Shown: positions 1-10,800 of the stretch, one piece after another
Numbering within the stretch: position 1 is the stretch's first letter
Layout: the number at the start of each line of letters is the position of its first letter
Source of the DNA: Bactericera cockerelli
Taxonomy: Eukaryota > Arthropoda > Insecta > Hemiptera > Triozidae
Direction of reading: 5' to 3'
DNA: 64,000 bases
Assembly: GCA_024516035.1 (NCBI GenBank)
Contig: CM044955.1
Coordinates: 46,824,969-46,888,968, forward strand
Notes under the pieces: model-generated
What the model was told of the DNA's origin: nothing
The model's input: only the letters and a program-made list of their open reading frames with translations
The model's database searches: none
Position numbers and translations under genes: made by a program

Positions 1-238
1 TAGTGACATAAAAAATCTAATGAGTCGTGTAGGTCCATTTAGTAGAATCTTTTTGGCTATACTCTGTACTCACTTTCAAAGTTCCTCTCTCTTGGGAATT
101 CTGAGTTAGATTTTCTTGCTCGTTGTTCCTCCCGAGAGAGTTGTTGTTTATGTATGCATCACTCAGTTTAAGCACTGTATCCCGCATGGCGCTGCAGTCC
201 TGGAAGCGAAATGTTATCTTTTTTTTTTTTTTTTTTAG

Positions 239-530
239 TAGTCACTGTGGCAGAGCGAGTTAGCGCGCTTGGCATTGCACTCATGGTGACCTGGGTTCGA
301 TTCCCAGCGGGGGAGGATTTTTTCTGCTCTGTACTTGGATGTTCGGGGTCCACTCATACCTCGTGAGGAAAAATGAGTAGCTGCTTTAATGTGAAGCAGC
401 GACCAGTGGCAGAATCTTAGGCAAAAAAAAATAATACAAGATATTGTAAATTAAAGTGGTAAAGTCCTATGATTCTGCGCTACCCACTAAAAATTGTGAC
501 ATAATAACACAAAAAAAAGCATTATTATTA
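239..530 (+). repeat. tRNA-headed SINE, family S7 (my label)
   Basis: The head carries a tRNA-like A box (around 245-262) and a B box (GGTTCGATTCCC, 294-305). The body contains GGAAAAATGAGTAGCTGCTT and ends in an (ATT)n tract. The same body recurs at 10686-10915 and 56692-56882. It is not a tRNA gene because the cloverleaf does not close and a long common body follows. Confidence 0.75.
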
Positions 531-859
531 TTATTATTATTATTTTTATTTTTTTGGTACTTTAACATCAGTGGTCATTCGCACCGTTTTTAGTAGATAC
601 CCCGATATAAAAATTGAAATCATGGCATTTTTTTTTTTTTTCTTTAAAAAACTAACAATACTTCTGATGTCAAGTAATAGTTTTATCGGAAGTAAAATAT
701 TGGCCTCTCTTATAACCAGGTTTGAGTGTAACACGTTTAAAAAAATAGATTTTTTAAAAATCTCATCTAGATCCTAGCTAGGTTCTAGGACGTAGGTTTT
801 TTTTAATGAATATTTTCAAAGAAATGTCTGTAACGCTGAGAGTCCTTGTGCCATAAAAT

Positions 860-950
860 ATTTACAGGAGAAAAGCAATCAATAGTTTATTGAAGAACTG
901 CCCAGAACCTGGGTTACCAAACCGACACAGTGACAAGGTCAAACATATTA
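860..950 (-). repeat. Dispersed repeat fragment
   Basis: This stretch, read on the minus strand, matches 23400-23480 on the plus strand: both contain a 'gtcactgtgtc..ttggtaacccaggttctg' type block followed by 'ttcaat..aa..attgatgg'. The family is not identified. The rest of 531-1100 holds only poly-T tracts and AT-rich sequence. Confidence 0.4.
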
Positions 951-1178
951 TAAATTATAAAATGTTACATTTTTTTTTTTTTTTTTTCAATAGATTTTTT
1001 TACATAGATAGTGAAATATTTACTCGTCTATTTGAAAGCCTATCCGAACGCTAATGGTAGCAATTCACTAACTTTTTTTTTTTAAGAAATGTTTTATTTA
1101 GTTTTATTAAATATAAAAAACTTGTTCCGGAAGGGAACCGAGGATGCAAGAAGCATTTCCTCTTTGAATGAAACTTAC

Positions 1179-1376
1179 CTGTTGAGTATTAGCACAGCGG
1201 CGTAAGTTAATAGTCTCGTTGAAGCATAGACTCTGGCACATATCCTGTCTGTCCGGGCACTCGATGCTAGGAGTCAGGTAGGAGATCTTGTGGGGACATC
1301 CGTGGCCCACACAGGAGTAGCAGCGGAGTGTACCGTGTGGTGTGAAGAGAGATAGGAGGACCAAGACAGTGAGCAT
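1179..1376 (-). CDS. Ly6/uPAR-like small secreted protein, first coding exon (partial)
   Basis: The ATG at 1376 opens a hydrophobic signal peptide (MLTVLVLLSLF, cleavage near residue 17). Mature sequence follows beginning RCYSCVGHGC, with seven cysteines in the exon and one N-glycosylation sequon (NET). The CxxC just after the signal peptide and the cysteine density are typical of three-finger Ly6 proteins, which act outside the cell, often GPI-anchored. Open frame continues past 1179, but a good donor (GTAAGT, 1178 downwards) follows CAACAG, so I end the exon there at 66 residues. The remaining cysteines, including a terminal CN, must lie in later exons to the left, probably outside the window. 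It lies on the strand opposite the epimerase gene and may be nested in one of its introns. Family call is moderate. Confidence 0.55.
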
Positions 1377-1564
1377 TGTACTAGCAGGGATAGTTTCAAG
1401 GGAAATTCAACTGAACAATTTTGAAAAATTTCCATTGGCTGATGTGCGTCATTGCTAGTTTCACTGATGAGAACCACTCTATTGGAGATAATCTCTCTCA
1501 CACAATCCCAGAAAGGTAATGCTGCAAGTGTTCTCTCTGGATTTATTATTATCTGACCTTATTA

Positions 1565-1750
1565 TTGAAGGGTTTCACACCCTTACAATGAACACTGCGA
1601 CCTGATTAGATCTATTGTGACCAGTTGATTCTATTTGGTTTTATCGTCCTGACTGAGATAGCTAGTCAGGACGGGGGTTTTACCCTCCATTCGCTGGGAA
1701 TCGTACCAGCTACCCACATTAACCTCACCCAGCCTGGGTAGGGGTGGCTA
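1565..1750 (-). repeat. SINE family S3, tail and central part (split copy)
   Basis: Matches the tail and central domain of the full S3 copy at 42572-42870, including the block TTAACCTCACCCAGCCTGGG. It stops where the head should begin. A head-only piece in the same orientation starts at about 2455, so one SINE may have been split by an insertion of about 0.7 kb. Confidence 0.65.
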
Positions 1751-2118
1751 TAACCAACCCCACCCCAATATATGGACGACCAGATCCAATGTCTAGGCTC
1801 CTGGCATGTCGATTGATTATCCTGCCTGCAGAATCAAATGAAATGGTTACGGGGTTTTTAAACAACTCTAGTTATACATCACGCATTACACTCTTTGATT
1901 TGTTTTGTGTTGGCTATAACTGCTGTAAGCAAATTAGTCTGCGCATAGTCTGTTGATATGTCATGTGAATTCAAGTTCTAACTCTAAGGTCTTATTAGAA
2001 AGTAGAAACTCATTTTATTCATTTTTCATCTTTTCATAAGGAACTTGAGCATTCTCATTACATCTAAGTGAGAACGCGCGCTTTAGTTCATTAGTTAATA
2101 CCTTGGGTGCATGTGTGC

Positions 2119-2323
2119 AATATTAGGTCCAATAACGAAAATTGGACCTCCAAAAATTTGCTATTTCCGAAGTATTAACTACAGAACTAATGCGCGCGTT
2201 TTCACTAATTTTTTTTTTTTTAAACCCGTTATTTTAGCGAGAACGCGCGGATTAAGTTCTTTGGTTGTTACTTCGGTAATAGCAAATTTATGGAGGTCCA
2301 GTATTCGTTATTGGACCTAATAT
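2119..2323. mobile_element. Fold-back element (MITE-like) inside the split SINE
   Basis: Two arms of about 46 bp face each other. The left arm reads AATATTAGGTCCAATAACGA from 2119 and the right arm reads TCGTTATTGGACCTAATAT at its end near 2323. Between them are poly-T and a repeated GAGAACGCGCG motif that also occurs just left of the element (about 2068). No coding capacity is seen. Confidence 0.6.
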
Positions 2324-2454
2324 CGATTTCAGATACCACAGTTAGCATGCTAGAAAACCCCTGACCACACATGCATGAGTGCGAAAGAGAAGGGACAAAA
2401 AGGGAGAAAACAGGACAAAATAAAGAAGGCACAAAAAAATACACTGCCAATTAT

Positions 2455-2603
2455 TGACACAAGACTTCCTCGTGATTAAATGCCAGCCTCGCGTGTTTGG
2501 ATGGAACAGAATTTTCGTCGAAAAGTCTGCCCCAACCGGGAGTTGAACTCGGGAACTCTGGACTACGGGCAGTAGTCACAACCATTACGCCACAGAGGCT
2601 GGC
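2455..2603 (-). repeat. SINE family S3, tRNA-like head (split copy)
   Basis: On the minus strand this reads GCCTCTGTGGCGTAATGG (A-box region) and GAGTTCAACTCCCGG (B-box region), followed by the S3 body up to GCCAGCCTCGCG. It lacks the central domain, which lies at 1565-1750. Confidence 0.65.
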
Positions 2604-3374
2604 AAGTGTTCTCTCTGGATTGTCAAAGAAAAAATCTTTGTGTGCCATTACCTGAATAGCATTTGAACAAAACAAAATATAATAATAAAACTCTATTGGA
2701 CTACCCAAGAAAAATTCCCATGTTTGCCGAAAATTCAATATTATTTTATTGAATTTTTTAACTAAAAGGAACGATGCTGAAGGACCCGGATTTTCCTCTG
2801 AGAACGCTGCACGCAAAGAGCACTTGAAATACTCAAGAATCGAAGATAATTATTTATTGTAGCTTTCTTGCGTTCTCAGTTGAAACGTTGGGTCCTTGGG
2901 CAGCTGAGTCGATATCTTTTCAAAAAAAGATTGGCTATGCCCTTCGGCGCGTTTCTAGTGATTCTCGCTCGCATCAGTTTTTGATACAATAAGTATCACA
3001 GGCTGGCAACAGCTCGAGCATCAGAGGCACGCTTTATCTCGATAGTGAGTTCGAAGAAGTGTTTTACGTTTGAAGTATTTTAGAATAAACAAAATGGTTG
3101 AAAACAAAAAAAATATGGTGTGAGAAAAAATAATTTTGTGATTTATTGAAAACTTTGGCGTTGGTCTTCTCCGTACCATATTAAACAAATCACTCCCTTT
3201 CTATTTTGAAATAGAGACTAGGGTCCATTACATTTCTTGCCAGCCTACTTAGCAAAGAGTATAGCACTGTCAACTCTAAAAACAAGGTAATAAGTTTTAT
3301 TTCAGCACAGGACAAAAATATCACTACCCTGATAGGTTTTCTTTATTTTATCCTGTCTTTTCTCTCTCCGGTTT

Positions 3375-3525
3375 AAGGGCCGAATTATAAAACGAGATTA
3401 GATTTAATCCAAGTGAACACTGTCCCTTAACTCGGGCCATAGTGCTCTGTGATTGGTTGAAACTTCGACTTGAGGGCGTATCTGACTTAGCTTAACTTTA
3501 ATCCTGTTTCACAATGTGGCCCTTT
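3375..3525. mobile_element. Small TIR element (MITE family M1)
   Basis: Inverted ends AAGGGCCGAATTATAAAAC (left) and CACAATGTGGCCCTT (right) bound about 150 bp. The same family is at 7085-7213, and a half copy starts near 49463. The interior contains a GTGATTGGTTG segment in this copy. No coding capacity. Confidence 0.6.
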
Positions 3526-3606
3526 GACTATGAAATTGGCAGTTAAAAGCCCTCCACATACCCTTCTCACAAAGAAAGGTAACTGGTCGCCCTTACAATC
3601 AGTATC

Positions 3607-4149
3607 AGTATAAACAGAAAAGTGAGAAGTTGTACTAGATGTACATGAATATCAGAACATACCTGGACAGCTGTTTCGAGCTAATTTGCTCTCATCAGCA
3701 GGTAATAGTTCTGAATATCTATTTTTTTTTTTTTTTTTCCTTTGTGACTTGTTTTTATTTTTAATTTTAGACCATAAATCAGTATAAACAGAAAAGTGAG
3801 AAGTTGTACTAGATGTACATGAATATCAGAACATACCTGGACAGCTGTTTCGAGCTAATTTGCTCTCATCAGCAGGTAATAGTTCCGAATGTCTATTTTT
3901 TTTTTCCTTTGTGACTTGTTTTTAATTTTAGACCATAAATCAGTATAAACAGAAAAGTGAGAAGTTGTACTAGATGTACATGAATATCAGAACATACCTG
4001 GACAGCTGTTTCGAGCTAATTTGCTCTCATCAGCAGGTAATAGTTCCGAATGTCTATTTTTTTTTTTTTTTCCTTTGTGACTTGTTTTTAATTTTAGACC
4101 ATAAATCAGTATAAACAGAAAAGTGAGAAGTTGTACTAGATGTACATGA
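3607..4149 (+). repeat. Tandem repeat, unit about 165 bp, three copies plus a partial fourth
   Basis: Units start near 3607, 3778, 3942 and 4107 with ATCAGTATAAACAGAAAAGT. Each full unit contains CTGGACAGCTGTTTCGAGC, TCAGCAGGTAATAG, a poly-T run of variable length, and TTTTAATTTTAG. The partial fourth copy stops 41 bp before the last epimerase exon, so the array sits in the last intron of that gene. Units differ mainly in T-run length. Confidence 0.9.
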
Positions 4150-4190
4150 ACAATCGATTAACACGTCTTCACCTCTCGCTCTGTTGCCAG

Positions 4191-4725
4191 GTACTCTGCC
4201 ATGGGCCAGGGCCACGGCATCTCAGTGCTCGCCCGGGCGTACCACCATAGCGGAGGCCGCCCTGTCTATCTGGAGACCGCCCTGCGCGCCCTCAAGCCCT
4301 TCAGCGTGCCCAGCGCCCAGGGCGGGGTGCTCGCCAAGTTCCTGGGCCAGATCCCCTGGTACGAGGAGTACCCGACTAGCCCGTCCATCTTCATCCTGAA
4401 CGGGTTTATCTACTCGCTGTTCGGTCTGTACGATCTGGTGACGCTTGCGCCTCCCTCCAAGCAGAAGGAAGCGCTGGTCCTCTACAAGCAAGGCGTGGCC
4501 TCGCTGAAGCAGATGCTCAGCCTGTACGACACAGGCAGTGGCTCGTCGTACGACCTGCGGCACGTGAGCCTCGCTGTCGCCCCCAAGCTCGCCCGCTGCG
4601 ACTACCACGCCACGCACGTGAACCAGCTGTTGCTGCTCGCCACGCTCGAGAAGGATCGCGTCATCGGCAGCACAGGCCGCAGGTGGGCGGGGTACATACA
4701 GGGGAAGCGGGCAGCGCACAACTGA
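4191..4725 (+). CDS. Glce: D-glucuronyl C5-epimerase, last exon (C-terminal 177 residues)
   Basis: The enzyme converts D-glucuronic acid to L-iduronic acid in nascent heparan sulfate in the Golgi. The exon begins after a good acceptor (CTGTTGCCAG, to 4190) with one base completing a split codon, then YSAMGQGHGISVLARAY. Further family signatures are LKPF, GGVLAKFL, WYEEYPTSPS and FILNGFIYSLFGLYDL. These belong to the C-terminal alpha-helical domain that carries active-site tyrosines in characterised epimerases. The end is RRWAGYIQGKRAAHN then TGA. Upstream exons must lie left of the window, since no other plus-strand epimerase exon is visible. The exon is GC-rich against AT-rich surroundings. 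A possible poly(A) signal (AATAAA) is at 4934-4939. Drosophila calls this gene Hsepi. Confidence 0.92.
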
Positions 4726-4732
4726 ATGATTC

Positions 4733-6060
4733 ACCCCGTATTTGTGAACAGACTACTCAAGCAAAATATCGCCCAGAATTACTCTTTTTCCTCAGAGGAC
4801 GTTTCTAGGGGAAAAAATACCAATTTCTTTTTCTCGGCCGTTTTTTATACATTTTGATCCGCTAATTCCGAATGTTCACTTTGCCACATCTCCAGAAGGG
4901 AGCCAACTGCGGCAGCCGTATTTTTTCACTTATAATAAACAACACATCTTTGGGAACTTTTTCCGGGACAAATGTCCATATGATTGGAGTATACGGGAAA
5001 GCATGCTGGAAACATTTTGTTCATAAATACAGCTATTGCCAGTTTGCTGTGTATAACACATTATCTCTTAAAGAAATTTCGATTATTTGGAGACTTTTTA
5101 CACAGCAAACAACAATATCAAAAAAAAAATCATATAGATTTCTTTCATACGGATCTCAGGAAAGCTCAGGATACGTAAAAATGAGCGTGCGAGTGTGGGC
5201 AGTCGTTATATCAACCAAGACTACCAAGAGTATTACAATTTATTGATTTACTCGGAACTGAAAAATAAGGTTGAATGAGTCACCAACTTTTTGGTTTCCC
5301 TGCACGTATTTATAGTATAGTTGTATACGTATTAGAATATTTGCTATACCCCAAATTGGGTATAAAAATCTTGGATCCGTCGGATTTTCGGGATTGACTT
5401 TTGTCTGAGCCCTATTTTATGCACGATTTTTTTATCCTTTGAACTCCAAATTACACCTTTTCTTTCAGAGTGATATTAGATTATAAATTTGCTAACCAAA
5501 TCAGTAAAAAGCTATTAATAATTAATTATTCAAATGTGTACTTAAATATTATACTCACTACCTATTTCATACCACGGTATGATGCATAAATTTTAGGTCA
5601 TCACGGTATGATGACCTAAAATTTAATGAATATTTTTACTATTTAATAGTATCACAACTTTATAATTCATAAAGTTTTGATTTCTATAAAACTATTGGTA
5701 TAACGGGTCTTTCTGTCTTGTATAATAGTTTGAACCCAAAGCACCATGTACTGTCATCTTGAAAATTTTGAATAAATGATGGCAACCAACTTGTTAAAAG
5801 AACTTGGTTATACGAGTATTCCGTGGAATATTTATATTTCTTTCTTACTAGTCATTTTGTTTTTTTAAAAAATACTTTCACTGGCTTATTTTCAAAAAAA
5901 ATCGAGGTATTTATATAAAAAAGTAAAATATTGTGATGTTCTGAATAAGGTTTAAAGTTTATTGTGATCAAGATTGGACTATAATTTGAAACCCAGACCT
6001 TTTGTGCCAGTAATACCACCGTTAAAATATGCAACTTCTTAACATATTAACCTTAGTCTT
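4733..6060. other. 3' flank and intergenic AT-rich stretch
   Basis: Directly after the epimerase stop is a sequence resembling one terminus of the element at 15720-15848 (CCCGTATTTGTGAACAG). The rest has no supportable exon. One strong hairpin lies inside (5587-5625). Confidence 0.5.
5587..5625. repeat. Perfect hairpin
   Basis: Arms TAAATTTTAGGTCATCA (5587-5603) and its exact reverse complement (5609-5625) flank a 5-base loop CGGTA. A partial third copy of the motif (CACGGTATGATGCATAAA) precedes it. Likely a remnant of a small palindromic element. Confidence 0.7.
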
Positions 6061-7084
6061 AGGCCAAATTATTGGCAATCGAAAATGTTATATTTTTTTC
6101 TTTTATGAAGATTATTTTCTCTCTCAGCTGAACTATGGTCATGACTAGAATTATGTCTCTTAAGCCATTCTTATGGATAGTTTCCAATTGTCTAACAATA
6201 AATATTGAGATACCACTGTTGTTATGTTTGCTTTTTCTCCATGTTGAGCAAAAGCCAGAATTTTGCCTTGTGACACTTGCCAACCTGGCCCCTTTCCGAC
6301 CTACATTTGTAAACAGAAAGCGTATTTCTGTTGTCCCAACTTGTTGTACTTTACAGTCTATTGTATAAGATCGAGTTTAAGTGTCACCTGTGACACACAT
6401 TTGTTATTTTTACTTTCCTTATCCTAGAAAGGAAAGTAATGGAATCACCCAAAAAAAATATAGATTGTGTAAGGGACTGTAAGCTGTTCCGTTTGTTCAG
6501 TGTGTCCTATTTTCAGTAGGACATAGAATTTATTATTTCGCACACATTTTCTTTGAAAAATACAAAGGGCAGCAAACAGCGTCTCAGCTTGGCGCAGCAG
6601 AGGGGGAACGCAGCAAGTATGCTTTCGGCTCTTCCCACAGCTAAGTTTGTAGAAGTCTACAATCTATAATTTTATTATTGTTTTATGTACTTTTAAATAA
6701 AAAAAGGGCAGCAAATTAAATAGATAAAAATTTGTTTATTTTAATGTGTACATTTTTCGTTTGGATATCCAGGTCAAGATTTTGATAATCATTATTCTTT
6801 TTGTCTCGTCCAAGAAAGACAAGTGGAGCGCGAAAAAAAATATAAACTGTCTCTCTTTTCTACGTATTCGAAACAAAATTATAATTTTTTATACTAAATA
6901 TATTTAGATAATGATAATAAGATAACCTGAACAAAAAATATAAATTCATACTATCTTTATTACAAAAAAAAAACGACTTTACTTTTTTCTATACAATATC
7001 ATTATTTATTTTACATCAAAATATCAACAGCGGTAGTTATGTCATTGGACTTCAGATGAGGAATAGGTTGAAAAATGCTGATCC
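6061..7084. other. AT-rich intergenic sequence, nothing coding seen
   Basis: Contains short open frames only, homopolymer tracts and 'aggaaagtaatggaatcacc'-type sequence resembling 41925-41965, which suggests old repeats. No RNA gene or exon can be supported. Confidence 0.4.
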
Positions 7085-7213
7085 TAAAGGCCAAATTATG
7101 AAACAGGATTAAAGTTAAAATAAGCCAGACCGTCAAGTGGGAGTTTCAAGCAATCACAGCGCACTATAGTCTGGCATAGATTAACTTTAATCCTATTTTA
7201 TAATTTGACCCTT
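7085..7213. mobile_element. Small TIR element (MITE family M1)
   Basis: Left end AAAGGCCAAATTATGAAAC, right end ATAATTTGACCCTT, with ATTAAAGTTA and TAACTTTAAT just inside. A second copy of the family is at 3375-3525. Confidence 0.65.
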
Positions 7214-7428
7214 AGTAGGTTGGGAAAGGGTAAAGTGTAAGAACAAGACCGACCTTCTGTAATATGATGGAAAGCTTTAAGGGAAAAGCTGTAGAGTTTA
7301 AACGAATGAAATCAAATTTTGATAATTTAGAATACCCAATGCTAAAAAAAAAAAAAAAATTAAATTCATATATTTAAAAAAAGATAATTGAAGAAGAGTT
7401 GGCAATGAATCGTGAAGAATGGCAACTA

Positions 7429-7570
7429 CCGACCTCAGTACCTTGATCGATAAAGCGGCGGACTTGTGTAACCTGGAGGTCGGTGGTTCAAGTCCCGGTG
7501 TCAGCGTGAATTTTGTAAAGCGAAGTTGAGTAGTTGTCATATCACGTTAGTGACTAACACAAAATGATAA
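7429..7570 (+). repeat. tRNA-headed SINE, family S6
   Basis: The head ACCGACCTCAGTACCTTGAT and B box GGTTCAAGTCCC are followed by a short body GATATCACGnnnGTGnTTAACACAAATATGATAA in family consensus. Other copies are at 12795-12925, 15860-15997, 36772-36890, 51145-51275, 54603-54755 and 60217-60335. Confidence 0.75.
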
Positions 7571-7671
7571 ATTAAAAAAAAGACAATTGAAGAAGAGTTG
7601 GCAATGAATCGTGAAGAATGGCTACACCGACAAGGCTCAGCCCGTATATTATGATGACAAGTATTACGTCT

Positions 7672-7880
7672 GTCCCGGTAGCTCAGTGGTAAAGGCGGCA
7701 CTCTGTGAATCCAGAGATTCCAGAGGTCGTGGGTTCGAAACCCAGCCGGGACATGACAAGTTATCCTCCCATTTGGGAATTTTACCACATAGTAATATGT
7801 CTTGGACTTACTGCTGGAATAATGGGACTTAATAGTCCTAATCGGGCAGTATAAATAAGGCGATGTTATTATTATTATTA
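7672..7880 (+). repeat. tRNA-headed SINE, family S1, full length
   Basis: Head GTCCCGGTAGCTCAGTGG closes with CCGGGAC, giving a tRNA-like acceptor stem, and has B box GGTTCGAAACC. The body ends GCAGTATAAATAAGGCGATG then (TTA)n. The tail abuts the coding end of the antisense gene at 7878 and supplies its stop codon. Other copies are at 13158-13309, 40640-40848 and 55198-55408. Confidence 0.85.
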
Positions 7881-10800
7881 TCTCTTCCCGTCCGTGAAGC
7901 CTGGAGGCAGGACCAGCTCGGTGTAGTTCTGGGTCTGGCGGTAGCCCATGGGCGGGGCAGTGCCCCTCACGACGGAGATGGGCTCTATGGGCGGATAAGG
8001 AGGGGCCAGGGGTCCTGCCAAGTCCTCCACTTTCAGGTATTCACTGGAATAGAAATCGGGAGAGAAACATTTGTAAATATATGTAAATAGTAAATTTGTA
8101 AATATAAGAAACTACTGTATGGCTGGGGGCCGTTAAATAGGAAAAAAAAACAGTGTCTCGCTAGAGGACTATAAACAGAACAATAGCCAAGCCCAACAAG
8201 ACAGACTAGCTTGCAGTTTTCCAAGAGTTTAATGGCTTGAAAATGTATTAATATAAAGAAAAGCCCAAGTTCTCACGATAGCTGATCGCACAAATAATGT
8301 GGTTCAGGACAAGCCTAAGTTGGCCGGAGACCATCAATCCCCACAAATGTAGTCAACAACATATGTATAAAGCAGTGGATTCGTAAACATATGATCGGTG
8401 CGGTGGCACTATTCACAGGTACAGAGAATTTGAGTGAGGTGGGTTTAAGTAATACGACACAACCCATCCTGGTCAAGATTAATGTAGAGAGCCTAGTGAG
8501 TTTCCAGATAGTGGAAGGTCAAACCCGTCTCGAATGATCTAAGAAAGTAGAGACGTTTAACCCAATAAGTAATACTTTACTTTCCGTGTCCATGTGTAAT
8601 GTCATGGTGGTGGAAGGATTGATGTTTTTTTTTTTTTTTTTAAAGATGAGTGTTTCACAGCCGTTTTTTATTTCATAGCCATGAAACAGGAGCTACTGTA
8701 GGCGCTTGTGGTCTGTGTTGTAGCCTGCCCATCCCGTAGTATGCCTCCCCTCTGATGGGCGAGAAGTGACACAATACTTCCCAATTAGGTGCTGGGTCAA
8801 CACGAGCGCACCGGAAAGTATCCCTTACAAACAATTGTAACCAAATTAAGAATACAAATTTTTGTCGGTGCGGGGGTTCGAACCCGGGATCTTCCGCATG
8901 ACAAGCGAATGCTTAACCACTGAGCTAATCGCGCGCTCTGCTAATGTGCTAATGTGAGTATTGAACCCTCTGGACGCCCAGAAAAATTATCCTGGGCTCC
9001 TTCTGTGTACAGTGTGTAGTGTTTTCGAAATCATGCAATTTCTTTAAATTTGGTATTTCAAAATTCATGTAACTTTAAATTTGATACTTAAGATTAAAAC
9101 AAGAGCTGTATTTTTTTTTCTAACCAAAGTGGATACAACTGGAATAAAATGAACAAACTGGAAGCAAGTCATTTTTCTTTTGGAAGAGGAAAAATCTTCT
9201 TCCAGTTTCGTTAACTAAACTGGAAGACGAAATTTTTTGCTTCCAGTTCTTTTATAGGTTAAGTCCATTGTTTATCTTTAAAAGTACCGAAACGCATTTT
9301 TATTTCACGAATAGTGGGGAAGCTAAACTGGAAATACATATTTGGAATAAAATGGAAATATTTGGAAATATCGAACCTGGAAAAAAAATTTATCAAAAAA
9401 AAAAAAATACCCCTATATAAGTAATGAACCCAGGACTCTCACTTGGGTGCAAACTGTCCGGGGCCCAGGAACTGCTCCCGTGGTGGCTTGTTGTACACCA
9501 CGTGCGGCTGGATGATCCCCCCCGGGCCCGGCATGCTGCCCACAGGGCTGGACTGAGGGAAGGAGGCGTGGCCTATGCGGATCAGGTTCTGGTGGCGCTT
9601 CTTGCAGGAACTGGTGAGGATGGAGAGGAGGGAGGAGAGGATGAGGAGGACCAGGACGAACAGCGCGAACCTGGAACACGATTGTTTTCCTTTTTAACGA
9701 TGCTTTCAACTGAATGGTCATATCAAGACCGACGGGGATTCACAAACTAGCAGCTCGTTCTAGAAATCACTTTCACTCTCTAAATCCCCAAATTTCCCTT
9801 TCAAACGTCACAACAATGCACTCTGATCTCTGATTGGTTGAGATAGACGCTAACCTCAGATGGGATGACCATATCGTAGGTATGGTGAAAAGGTTACGTA
9901 GTTATAGTCATGTCTTCAGAACCTTAAGAACAATATTAAATCTTAAATTATTAAAAGAGTTTTACTTTGCCCTAGTGCAATCCGTCATAGAGTACGGCAT
10001 ATGTGGATATGGTAGAGCAGACCCCACTATATTAGAACAGCTCAAAATTGCACAGAACATGATCCTCAAAATAATGTACAAAAAAGACAATATGTATCCA
10101 TTCAAAAAATTGTATCAAGAATTAAATATATTACCAGTTAAAAAAAATTTCATAAAAATATCTGTGCAACTATCCACAAGCATAAAGAAAAATATATTCA
10201 AGAAACTGACCACCCACACCAATTACGCAAAAAGAACATCAGTATTAAAACATTTAAAACCAAAAAAGGTCAAAAAGCTGTTCAATATATAGGGGTCAAA
10301 CTTTACGATGGAATACCAGAGTACCTAAAAAATGAGGAAAATGAGAAAATATTCAAACTAAAACTAAGAGACTGGCTCAAGTTAAATGATTTAGACAGTG
10401 GTGTATGATTGAAATATTACCTAGCTAGAAAGTGAAAATAATAAAAGTAATTGTGATGGTTAAATAAATATAATAGTAAAATTTTAATGGTGGAGATAAT
10501 GATAACAATCATCATAGGCGATGATGTTGATGTTAATCAAAATTGATTATTTTATACAAAAAGAAATTATTTTATACAAAAAGAAATAGAAATGTTAAGG
10601 ATAGTAATTATAATTAACACAAAAAACTAGAACAAGGCTGCATCCCACGACCCACGACACAAGGACCATACTTCATAGGTGGAAAAAATCCTGCCCCAGC
10701 GGGGCAGGATTTTTTCAGCTTTGTCTTGGGTGTTCGGGCTCCACTCATACCTCGTGAGGAAAAATGACTAACTGCTTTAATGTTAGCAACGACCAGTGGC

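Noticed and set aside
4222..4734. Minus-strand frame of 170 codons opposite the epimerase exon
   Set aside because: Antisense shadow of a GC-rich coding exon.
7672..7753. A tRNA gene, because of the closed acceptor stem and good B box
   Set aside because: The anticodon arm does not fold with a seven-base loop, and the same body and (ATT)n tail follow every copy. It is a SINE head. The same reasoning applies to the other tRNA-like heads in the window.
9413..9721. Minus-strand open frame of 102 codons
   Set aside because: It covers the real exon 9443-9670 but in the wrong frame. Splice phase supports the frame with the membrane span.
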